From Flavobacterium sp. (GTDB lineage Bacteria; Bacteroidota; Bacteroidia; Flavobacteriales; Flavobacteriaceae), in assembly GCF_025352015.1 (NCBI RefSeq), contig NZ_JANXUG010000061.1, positions 1 to 40,893 of the forward strand: 40,893 bases of DNA. The letters are read 5' to 3'. Under the pieces are notes generated by a model. That model saw nothing but the letters and a program-made list of their open reading frames with translations. It was not told where the DNA came from and searched no databases. Within the stretch, counting starts at the first letter, position 1. Every line of letters begins with the position of its first letter. Below are positions 22,813 through 29,899 of this stretch, one piece after another. The position numbers and the translations under genes were made by a program.

Positions 22813-24048
22813 ATGTCAGATTTACTATTACCCCCAGAACATCGCTATGCTAAAATCATAGAACAAAGCCGAAATGAAGACGGAAGTGAATTTTCTATCT
22901 TGAATTTAGGGCCTACGCATCCGGCTACTCACGGAATTTTTCAGAATATTTTATTGATGGATGGTGAGCGGATTTTAGATGCAGAACCAACCATTGGTTA
23001 TATTCACAGAGCCTTTGAAAAAATTTCTGAAAACCGTCCGTTTTACCAAATCAATGTATTGACAGACCGTATGAACTATTGTTCTTCGCCAATCAACAAT
23101 ATGGCGTGGTGGATGACGGTAGAAAAATTATTAAATATTGAAGTGCCGAAACGTGCGCAATATTTAAGGGTAATCGTAATGGAATTAGCCAGAATTACGG
23201 ACCATTTAATCTGTAATTCCATTCTTGGTGTTGATACCGGAGCTTATACGGGTTTCCTTTATGTATTCCAATTCAGAGAAAAAGCATATGAGATTTACGA
23301 AGAAATTTGTGGTGCCCGTTTAACAACCAACATGGGAAGAATTGGCGGTTTCGAAAGAAATTGGTCGCCAAAATCTTTTGAATTGTTAAACACATTTTTA
23401 GAAGATTTCCCGATTGCCTGGAAAGAATTCGAAAACCTTTTTGAACGCAACAGAATTTTTATTGATAGAACCGTTAACGTTGGTCCGATTACTGCGGAAA
23501 GCGCCATGCAATATGGCATGACCGGTCCTAATTTACGTGCGGCCGGAATTGATTATGATGTTCGGAAAGCAACTCCATATTCTTCTTATGAAGATTTCGA
23601 ATTTGACGTTCCTGTTGGAAAATCAGGTGATACTTACGACCGTTTTTGCGTTCGTAATGCCGAAGTTTGGGAAAGTTTGAGTATTATCAAACAAGCGTTG
23701 GCAAAGTTACCGGAAGGTCCAATCCACGCTGATGTTCCAGATTATTATTTGCCCCCAAAAGAAGATGTTTACACCAATATGGAAAGCTTAATTTATCACT
23801 TCAAAATCGTGATGGGCGAAGTTCCAGTTCCTGTTGATGAAATTTATCACGCTGTGGAAGGTGGAAACGGAGAATTAGGTTTTTATTTAATTACTGATGG
23901 TAGCCGCACGCCATATCGATTAAAATTCCGCAGACCTTGTTATATCTATTATCAAGCGTATACTGAAATGATTAAAGGCGGAATGTTATCCGATGCAATC
24001 GTAATATTATCAAGTTTAAATGTAATTGCCGGCGAATTAGACGCTTAA
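22813..24048 (+). CDS. nuoD: NADH-quinone oxidoreductase subunit D
   Basis: A 411-residue 49-kDa-type subunit that forms the quinone pocket with NuoB. LGPTHPATHGIFQ holds the conserved His of the pocket, followed by YIHRAFEKI and DRMNYCSSPINN. GRIGGFERNW, MTGPNLRAAG and SRTPYRLKFRRPCY further match the family, which derives from hydrogenase large subunits. One oddity is the C-terminus, which reads GELDA, whereas family members I recall end in a (V/L)DR with a terminal Arg. The gene abuts nuoC and lies 5 nt before nuoE. Confidence 0.98.
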   Translation: MSDLLLPPEHRYAKIIEQSRNEDGSEFSILNLGPTHPATHGIFQNILLMDGERILDAEPTIGYIHRAFEKISENRPFYQINVLTDRMNYCSSPINNMAWWMTVEKLLNIEVPKRAQYLRVIVMELARITDHLICNSILGVDTGAYTGFLYVFQFREKAYEIYEEICGARLTTNMGRIGGFERNWSPKSFELLNTFLEDFPIAWKEFENLFERNRIFIDRTVNVGPITAESAMQYGMTGPNLRAAGIDYDVRKATPYSSYEDFEFDVPVGKSGDTYDRFCVRNAEVWESLSIIKQALAKLPEGPIHADVPDYYLPPKEDVYTNMESLIYHFKIVMGEVPVPVDEIYHAVEGGNGELGFYLITDGSRTPYRLKFRRPCYIYYQAYTEMIKGGMLSDAIVILSSLNVIAGELDA

Positions 24049-24053
24049 TAATT

Positions 24054-24584
24054 ATGGAAAAATCACATATACACCAAGAGATAAATATCACTGAACCGTT
24101 GATGAATCGCATCAATGAACTAATGAGCCATTATCCTGCAGACAAAAGAAAATCAGCTTTGTTGCCCGTTTTACACGAGGTTCAGGATGCTCACGACAAT
24201 TGGTTAAGTATAGAATTGCAAAACAAAGTTGCCGAGATTTTAGAAATCCAGCCTATTGAAGTCTATGAAGTGGTTACATTTTACACGATGTACAATCAAA
24301 GACCAATTGGAAAATATATGTTCGAATTCTGTCAAACTTCTGCCTGTTGTTTAAATGGTGTAGAAAATCTGATGGATTATACTTGTAATAAACTAGGAAT
24401 TAAAGTTGGCGAACCAACAGCAGACGGGATGTTTGAAGTGCGTGGAGTAGAATGTTTAGGAGCTTGTGGTTATGCTCCAATGATGCAGTTGGGTGATTTT
24501 TTTCAGGAACATTTGACAGAAACAAAAATCGATCAGTTAATCACCGATTGTAAAGAAGGAAAAATCACTTTACACGATAAATAA
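24054..24584 (+). CDS. nuoE: NADH-quinone oxidoreductase subunit E
   Basis: A 176-residue 24-kDa-type subunit with a thioredoxin-like 2Fe-2S cluster (N1a) in the NADH-oxidising module. An N-terminal helical bundle (LMNRINELMSHYPADKRKSA) precedes the Fe-S domain. The ligand pairs are CQTSAC (C-x4-C) and CLGAC (C-x3-C, in VECLGACGYAP). It pairs with NuoF, whose gene begins 4 nt downstream. Presence of E, F and G shows that this complex can take electrons from NADH. Confidence 0.97.
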   Translation: MEKSHIHQEINITEPLMNRINELMSHYPADKRKSALLPVLHEVQDAHDNWLSIELQNKVAEILEIQPIEVYEVVTFYTMYNQRPIGKYMFEFCQTSACCLNGVENLMDYTCNKLGIKVGEPTADGMFEVRGVECLGACGYAPMMQLGDFFQEHLTETKIDQLITDCKEGKITLHDK

Positions 24585-24588
24585 TATC

Positions 24589-25944
24589 ATGGGAAGAAAA
24601 ATATTATTAGACAAAATAAACGTTCCGGGAATCAAAACTTACGAAGTATACCGCAAAGAAGGCGGTTATGCATCTGTAGAAAAAGCCCTAAAAAAAATGA
24701 CTCCGGATGAAGTAGTTGAAGAAGTAAAAACTTCGGGACTTCGTGGTCGTGGTGGTGCTGGATTTCCTGCCGGAATGAAATGGAGTTTTATCGATAAGAA
24801 ATCAGGGAAACCACGTCATTTGGTTTGTAATGCTGACGAATCTGAACCTGGAACTTTCAAGGACAGATTTTTGATGGAATATATTCCGCATCTCTTGATT
24901 GAAGGGATGATTACATCGAGTTATGCATTGGGTGTCAACCTTTCCTACATCTACATCCGTGGAGAATATATGTGGGTATACAAAATTTTGGAAAGAGCCA
25001 TCGCCGAAGCAAAAGCTGCCGGTTGGTTGGGTAAAAATATATTAGGTTCAGGTTATGATTTGGATTTATACGTTCAAATTGGTGCCGGAGCTTATATCTG
25101 TGGAGAAGAAACCGCATTAATTGAAAGCTTGGAAGGGAAACGTGGAAATCCTAGAATTAAACCACCATTCCCAGCTGTTTCGGGACTTTGGGCGAATCCA
25201 ACGGTTGTAAATAATGTAGAAACTATTGCTGCTGTGCCGTGGATTATTAACAATTCAGGTGCTGATTATGCCGGAATCGGAATTGGTCGTTCAACTGGAA
25301 CCAAATTAATTTCAGCTTCGGGAAACATCAAAAATCAAGGTGTTTTCGAAATAGATTTGGGATTATCAGTATACGAATTCATGAATTCTGATGAATATTG
25401 TGGTGGAATGCAAACCGAAAGACCATTGAAAGCATTGGTTCCCGGAGGAAGTTCAGTTCCTGTTTTACCAGCGAATTTAATCTACAAAACCGCTGCAGGT
25501 GAAGACCGTTTGATGTCATACGAAAGTTTATCAGATGGTGGATTTGCCACAGGTTCAATGTTAGGTTCGGGTGGATTTATCGTTTATGATGACAGAGCTT
25601 GTATAGTTAGAAATACTTGGAATTTCTCAAGATTTTACCATCACGAAAGTTGTGGTCAATGTACACCTTGCAGAGAAGGAACAGGCTGGATGGAAAAAGT
25701 ATTGTGGAGAATCGAAAACGGTCAGGGCCGTGAAGAGGATATCGAATTATTGTGGAGCATCCAGGCAAAAATTGAAGGAAATACGATTTGTCCTTTAGGT
25801 GATGCCGCTGCTTGGCCAGTTGCTGCTGCCATTCGTCATTTCAAGGATGAGTTTGAATACCATATCCGTTTCCCAGAAAAAGTAAAAAATAGAGATCATT
25901 TTGTGACTAAACCGTTTTCAGAAGTCTTAATGTCGAAAGTCTAA
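24589..25944 (+). CDS. nuoF: NADH-quinone oxidoreductase subunit F (NADH/FMN subunit)
   Basis: A 451-residue 51-kDa-type subunit that binds NADH, FMN and 4Fe-4S cluster N3. The nucleotide-binding loop GLRGRGGAGFPAGMKW lies near residues 49-64. The FMN region reads GAGAYICGEETALIESLEG, then KRGNPRIKPPFP. The cluster ligands are in ESCGQCTPCREGTGW, and the last Cys is in GNTICPLGDAAAWP. The final codons (ATGTCGAAAGTCTAA, 25930-25944) run into the AAAGTC-type repeat words that flank the following S23-like gene, so the extreme C-terminus (MSKV) may have been altered by that insertion. Confidence 0.97.
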   Translation: MGRKILLDKINVPGIKTYEVYRKEGGYASVEKALKKMTPDEVVEEVKTSGLRGRGGAGFPAGMKWSFIDKKSGKPRHLVCNADESEPGTFKDRFLMEYIPHLLIEGMITSSYALGVNLSYIYIRGEYMWVYKILERAIAEAKAAGWLGKNILGSGYDLDLYVQIGAGAYICGEETALIESLEGKRGNPRIKPPFPAVSGLWANPTVVNNVETIAAVPWIINNSGADYAGIGIGRSTGTKLISASGNIKNQGVFEIDLGLSVYEFMNSDEYCGGMQTERPLKALVPGGSSVPVLPANLIYKTAAGEDRLMSYESLSDGGFATGSMLGSGGFIVYDDRACIVRNTWNFSRFYHHESCGQCTPCREGTGWMEKVLWRIENGQGREEDIELLWSIQAKIEGNTICPLGDAAAWPVAAAIRHFKDEFEYHIRFPEKVKNRDHFVTKPFSEVLMSKV

Positions 25945-26351
25945 AAGTCATAAAGTAAAATGGGGAATTTTAAATCTTTTGAAGAAATTAATTCTTGGCA
26001 GAAAGCCAGACAGTTTAATAAAAAGATTTATGAAATAACAGATAATCAAAATTTAAAAAAAATTTTGATTTGGTCAGACAAATAAGAAGAGCATCAATCT
26101 CAATTTCTTCTAATATAGCAGAAGGATTTGAAAGAAATACAGATAAAGAATTTATACATTTTTTGTATATAGCTAAAGCATCTGCAGCAGAAGTAAGGTC
26201 GCAATTGTATTTAGCATTAAATTTAAATTATATTGAAAAAACTGAATTTGAAGAACTATTTAACGATGGTTCGGATATTTCAAAATTAATAAGTGGATTT
26301 ATTAAATATTTGCAAAGTAGTCAAAAGTCGTAAAGCCAAAAGTCATAAAGT
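25943..26351 (+). repeat. 14-nt direct repeats flanking the S23-like gene
   Basis: AAAAGTCATAAAGT occurs identically at 25943-25956, overlapping the nuoF stop, and at 26338-26351. A degenerate copy, AAAAGTCGTAAAG, is at 26323-26335. The two perfect copies bracket the S23-like gene, as expected for a unit inserted at, or excisable through, a repeated word. No transposase or terminal inverted repeat is visible. Confidence 0.75.
25960..26333 (+). pseudogene. Four-helix-bundle protein (23S rRNA-intervening-sequence type), frameshifted
   Basis: From the ATG at 25960 the frame reads MGNFKSFEEINSWQKARQFN, then KKIYEITDNQNLKK. It hits a stop after losing one base in an A-run at 26055-26062. The next frame continues NFDLVRQIRRASISISSNIA, then EGFERNTDKEFIHFLYIAKA, and ends at 26333. 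Together these give the normal S23/IVP four-helix-bundle protein of about 124 residues, with the family motif QIRRASxSISSNIAEGFER. Members occur in rRNA intervening sequences and as free genes in Bacteroidota, and their role is unclear. This gene interrupts the nuoF-nuoG junction. The defect lies in a homopolymer, so a base-calling error is a real alternative. Confidence 0.85.
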
Positions 26352-26372
26352 CGAGTAATCCGACGCATTGAC

Positions 26373-26408
26373 ACTAAGACTTAAGACATTAAGACATTAA
26401 GACTTAAT
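26373..26408 (+). repeat. AAGACWTT tandem repeat before nuoG
   Basis: About four 8-nt units of the form AAGACATT or AAGACTTA run from 26376 to 26406, directly before the nuoG ATG at 26413. Upstream (26334-26372) are AAAGTC-type words and a small GTCG/CGAC pair. No terminator-like structure is present. Confidence 0.75.
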
Positions 26409-26412
26409 ATAA

Positions 26413-27462
26413 ATGAAAGTAATCATAGATGGTCAGGAAATTGAGGTTGAAGCAGGAACAACAATACTGCAGGCAGCTCGCATGATTGGTGGAGAAGTTG
26501 TTCCGCCAGCCATGTGTTATTATTCTAAACTAAAAGGAACCGGAGGCAAATGCCGTTGTTGTTTAGTAGATGTCACTAAAGGAAGCGAAGCCGACCCAAG
26601 ACCAATGCCAAAATTAATGGCATCATGTGTAACGGGTTGTCAAGACGGAATGGAAATCGCTAGCAAATCTTCGGACAGAGTTAAAGAAGCACGAAATGCG
26701 GTAACTGAATTCCTTTTGATAAATCACCCTCTAGACTGTCCAGTGTGTGACCAAGCAGGTGAATGTGATTTACAGAATTTAAGCTTCGAACACGGAAAAT
26801 TACAACAGCGTTTCATTGAAGATAAAAGAACTTTTGAGCCGGAAAATATTGGTGACAAAATTCAATTGCACATGAACCGTTGCATTGTTTGCCAACGTTG
26901 TGTAGAAGTGGCTGACCAATTAACAGACGGAAGAGTTCACGGCGTATTGAATCGCGGTGATCATTCACAAATTTCGACTTGTGTTTCGGCTGCTATTGAT
27001 AATGAATTTTCAGGAAACATGATTGATGTTTGTCCGGTTGGTGCTTTGACCGATAAAACGTTCCGATTCAAATCGAGAGTTTGGTTTGATAAACCTATGA
27101 ATGCTCACAGAGATTGTGACAAATGCTGCGGAAAAACTACGCTTTGGATGTTCGGAAACGAAATACAGAGAGTAACGGCTCGAAAAGATGAATTTCATGA
27201 AGTAGAAGAATTCATTTGCAACACCTGTCGTTTTGACAAAAAAGACGTTGCTGATTGGGTAATTGAAGGACCACGTAAATTCGAAAAAGATTCGGTTATC
27301 AACCAAAACAAATATTACGGTAAAATCGATGCCGTTGTTATTAATACCGAAAAAGGAATTCTTGAAGGAAGAGCTATCGATCGCAAAAAAATAAGCATGG
27401 CTGAAATAGATTACAACGAAAAAATTGATGGTAACCCTATAAATTCGAATAAAAATGAATAG
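26413..27462 (+). CDS. nuoG: NADH-quinone oxidoreductase subunit G, short form
   Basis: A 349-residue Fe-S electron-wire subunit. A ferredoxin-like 2Fe-2S domain has Cys35, Cys47, Cys50 and Cys72. Next come the His/Cys 4Fe-4S motif HPLDCPVCDQAGEC and a second 4Fe-4S set in CIVCQRCVEV with a distal DVCPVGALT. After about residue 230 only the first part of the molybdopterin-oxidoreductase-like domain remains (HRDCDKCCGKTTLWMFGNE, then ICNTCRFDKKDVADWV). The large C-terminal part found in E. coli and Thermus (total about 780-910 residues) is missing. The reading frame is clean, so this is a natural short form rather than a break. The stop overlaps the nuoH start by 8 nt. Confidence 0.95.
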   Translation: MKVIIDGQEIEVEAGTTILQAARMIGGEVVPPAMCYYSKLKGTGGKCRCCLVDVTKGSEADPRPMPKLMASCVTGCQDGMEIASKSSDRVKEARNAVTEFLLINHPLDCPVCDQAGECDLQNLSFEHGKLQQRFIEDKRTFEPENIGDKIQLHMNRCIVCQRCVEVADQLTDGRVHGVLNRGDHSQISTCVSAAIDNEFSGNMIDVCPVGALTDKTFRFKSRVWFDKPMNAHRDCDKCCGKTTLWMFGNEIQRVTARKDEFHEVEEFICNTCRFDKKDVADWVIEGPRKFEKDSVINQNKYYGKIDAVVINTEKGILEGRAIDRKKISMAEIDYNEKIDGNPINSNKNE

Positions 27463-28486
27463 TGCGTTTATTATAGAAAAAAGTATTTTCATTGTAATTA
27501 TTTTTGCATTTACCATGGTTATGGCAATGTATTCTACTTGGGCAGAACGTAAGGTGGCGGCTTTTCTTCAAGACCGAGTTGGTCCCAATCGTGCGGGTTG
27601 GGGAGGTTTATTACAACCCCTTGCCGACGGTATGAAATTGTTTGCCAAAGAAGAATTTGAACCTAATACCAAAAATAAATTTTTATTTTTTGTTGGACCC
27701 GCAATTGCGATGAGCGCCGCCCTAATGACTAGTGCCGTAATACCGTGGGGTGATAAATTAATAATTTTTGGAAGAACTGTCAAACTGCAAGCTACGGATA
27801 CAGATAGCGCTTTACTGTACATTTTTGCTGTGGTTTCTATTGGAGTTTACGGAATTATGATTGGTGGCTGGGCATCAAATAATAAATTTTCATTGATGGG
27901 TGCTGTACGTGCTGCTTCGCAAATGGTTTCTTATGAAGTTGCCATGGGATTGTCGATTATTGCATTAGTAATGATGACGGGCACCTTAAGTTTAAAAGAA
28001 ATTTCTATCCAACAACATGGATGGCATTGGAATGTTATTTATCAACCAATTTCATTTTTAATTTTCTTGATTTGTGCTTTTGCAGAGACCAATAGAACGC
28101 CTTTCGATTTAGCAGAGTGCGAATCAGAATTAATTGGTGGTTATCATACAGAATATTCATCTATGAAAATGGGGTTTTATTTATTTGCTGAATATGCTAA
28201 TATGTTTATTTCGGCAACCATAATTTCGATATTATTTTTTGGAGGTTATAATTATCCTGGGATGAGTTGGGCTGCCGAACATTGGGGTACTAATAGTGCC
28301 AATGTGATAGGGATTTTTGCTTTATTTATAAAATTATGTTTCTTTATCTTTTTCTTTATGTGGATCAGATGGACGATACCGCGTTTTAGATACGATCAAT
28401 TGATGAATCTAGGTTGGAAAATTTTAATTCCGCTATCTATTGCCAATATTATTATAACAGGAATTTGCATTTTAGCTTTTAAATAA
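27455..28486 (+). CDS. nuoH: NADH-quinone oxidoreductase subunit H
   Basis: A 343-residue ND1-type membrane subunit with about eight hydrophobic segments, forming the quinone tunnel entrance beside NuoB and NuoD. Conserved pieces are STWAERKVAAFLQDRVGPNR, GLLQPLADGMKLFAKEE, and the acidic cytoplasmic loop FAETNRTPFDLAECESELIG, then YHTEYSSMKMG. RWTIPRFRYDQLMNLGWK near the C-terminus is the standard family ending. The ATG at 27455 overlaps nuoG by 8 nt, implying translational coupling, and nuoI begins 12 nt downstream. Confidence 0.98.
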   Translation: MNSAFIIEKSIFIVIIFAFTMVMAMYSTWAERKVAAFLQDRVGPNRAGWGGLLQPLADGMKLFAKEEFEPNTKNKFLFFVGPAIAMSAALMTSAVIPWGDKLIIFGRTVKLQATDTDSALLYIFAVVSIGVYGIMIGGWASNNKFSLMGAVRAASQMVSYEVAMGLSIIALVMMTGTLSLKEISIQQHGWHWNVIYQPISFLIFLICAFAETNRTPFDLAECESELIGGYHTEYSSMKMGFYLFAEYANMFISATIISILFFGGYNYPGMSWAAEHWGTNSANVIGIFALFIKLCFFIFFFMWIRWTIPRFRYDQLMNLGWKILIPLSIANIIITGICILAFK

Positions 28487-28498
28487 GATACAGCAATT

Positions 28499-29050
28499 AT
28501 GTCAACAACAATACAAAGCTTATCGCTTTCGGGTCATAAAAAGCAAGTTTCCAACAAGGAAATGACCTTTTGGGAAAGACTATATCTGATAGCCATCGTT
28601 AAAGGATTGCTTATCACTATCAAACACTTTTTTAGAAAAAAAGCAACGATACAATATCCAGAACAAGTGCGAGAATTTAGTCCTGTTTACCGAGGACAGC
28701 ACATGTTAAAACGCGACGAACTAGGTCGTGAAAACTGTACCGCATGTGGTTTGTGCGCGCTGTCTTGCCCTGCGGAAGCCATTACGATGAAAGCTGCCGA
28801 GCGTAAACAAGGAGAAGAACTATTGTATCGCGAAGAAAAGTATGCCGAAATCTATGAAATCAATATGTTGCGTTGTATTTTCTGCGGTTTGTGTGAAGAA
28901 GCTTGTCCAAAAGATGCTATTTACTTAACGCTCTCCAAAGAATTAGTTCCTGCGAGTTACAAACGTGAAGACTTTATCTTCGGAAAAGATAAATTGGTTA
29001 TGCCTCTAGAAATGGCTCTTAAGAACGCTCAACTTAAAAACACCAACTAA
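28499..29050 (+). CDS. nuoI: NADH-quinone oxidoreductase subunit I
   Basis: A 183-residue ferredoxin-type subunit with two 4Fe-4S clusters (N6a and N6b), leading electrons from NuoG to NuoB. The two motifs are CTACGLCALSCP (about residues 80-91) and CIFCGLCEEACP (about residues 123-134). An amphipathic N-terminal helix (ERLYLIAIVKGLLITIKHFF) attaches it to the membrane arm. Its last base is shared with the first base of the nuoJ ATG. Confidence 0.98.
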   Translation: MSTTIQSLSLSGHKKQVSNKEMTFWERLYLIAIVKGLLITIKHFFRKKATIQYPEQVREFSPVYRGQHMLKRDELGRENCTACGLCALSCPAEAITMKAAERKQGEELLYREEKYAEIYEINMLRCIFCGLCEEACPKDAIYLTLSKELVPASYKREDFIFGKDKLVMPLEMALKNAQLKNTN

Positions 29051-29571
29051 TGTCGCCCATAACAATTATATTTTATTTTCTATCGGCCATTACCTTGGCT
29101 TCAGCATTTTTAACCATTTATAGTAAAAACCCCATTCATAGCGCTATTTACTTAGTGATTTGTTTCTTCTCTATTGCTGGACATTATTTATTATTTAACG
29201 CACAGTTTTTGGCAATCGTTCACATTATTGTCTATTCGGGTGCAATCATGGTACTCTTTCTTTTTACCATCATGTTAATGAATTTGAATAAAGAAGACGA
29301 AGTCCATAAGCCCCGAATTACGCGTCTTGGCGCGATTACCGTTTTTATATTGACGAGTGTGGTTTTGGTAACTATTTTTATCCATTCCAAAACTATTATG
29401 GGCGATTATGACTCGTCTGGTGAAGATTTTCAGTCTATCAAAAAATTAGGAGTTGTTTTGTTGGATGATAAAAACGGTTATATGGTGCCGTTTGAATTTG
29501 CTTCAATCCTATTGTTAGTTGCCATGATTGGCGTTGTTTTATTGTCTAAAAAAGAAAAACCCGAAAAATAA
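29050..29571 (+). CDS. nuoJ: NADH-quinone oxidoreductase subunit J
   Basis: A 173-residue ND6-type membrane subunit with five hydrophobic segments. The third segment holds [20 protein letters not shown], the conserved region that contains the pi-bulge helix linked to conformational coupling in complex I. A polar stretch near residues 80-95 ([15 protein letters not shown]) and a last helix ending [10 protein letters not shown] follow. The start overlaps the nuoI stop by one base, and nuoK starts 1 nt after the stop. Confidence 0.96.
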   Translation: MSPITIIFYFLSAITLASAFLTIYSKNPIHSAIYLVICFFSIAGHYLLFNAQFLAIVHIIVYSGAIMVLFLFTIMLMNLNKEDEVHKPRITRLGAITVFILTSVVLVTIFIHSKTIMGDYDSSGEDFQSIKKLGVVLLDDKNGYMVPFEFASILLLVAMIGVVLLSKKEKPEK

Positions 29572-29572
29572 G

Positions 29573-29893
29573 ATGAATAATATTTTAAATCAAATAGGTA
29601 TTGAAAATTATATATTTCTTTCGGTACTCTTATTTTGTATCGGAGTTTTTGGGGTTTTGTACAGAAGAAATGCTATCATAGTATTTATGTCTATCGAAAT
29701 TATGCTGAATGCTGTAAACCTTCTGTTTGTAGCCTTTTCAACGTACCATCAAGATGCCGAAGGACAAGTATTTGTGTTTTTTTCTATGGCGGTTGCCGCA
29801 GCAGAAGTTGCCGTTGGTTTAGCAATTTTAGTTTCGGTTTACCGAAATGTTGGCTCTATTGATATAGCAAAATTAAAGAACTTAAAAGGATAA
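29573..29893 (+). CDS. nuoK: NADH-quinone oxidoreductase subunit K
   Basis: A 106-residue ND4L-type subunit with three membrane helices. The family acids are in [20 protein letters not shown] and in the third helix, [18 protein letters not shown]. Upstream in-frame sequence could extend the frame to 29528, but that would overlap nuoJ heavily. The ATG at 29573, 1 nt after the nuoJ stop, gives the normal family length and start ([17 protein letters not shown]). Confidence 0.96.
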   Translation: MNNILNQIGIENYIFLSVLLFCIGVFGVLYRRNAIIVFMSIEIMLNAVNLLFVAFSTYHQDAEGQVFVFFSMAVAAAEVAVGLAILVSVYRNVGSIDIAKLKNLKG

Positions 29894-29899
29894 TCTGGA

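Noticed and set aside
26413..27462. nuoG as a truncated pseudogene
   Set aside because: The frame is intact, all main Fe-S ligands are present, and the stop overlaps nuoH with coupled spacing, so the short form is natural.
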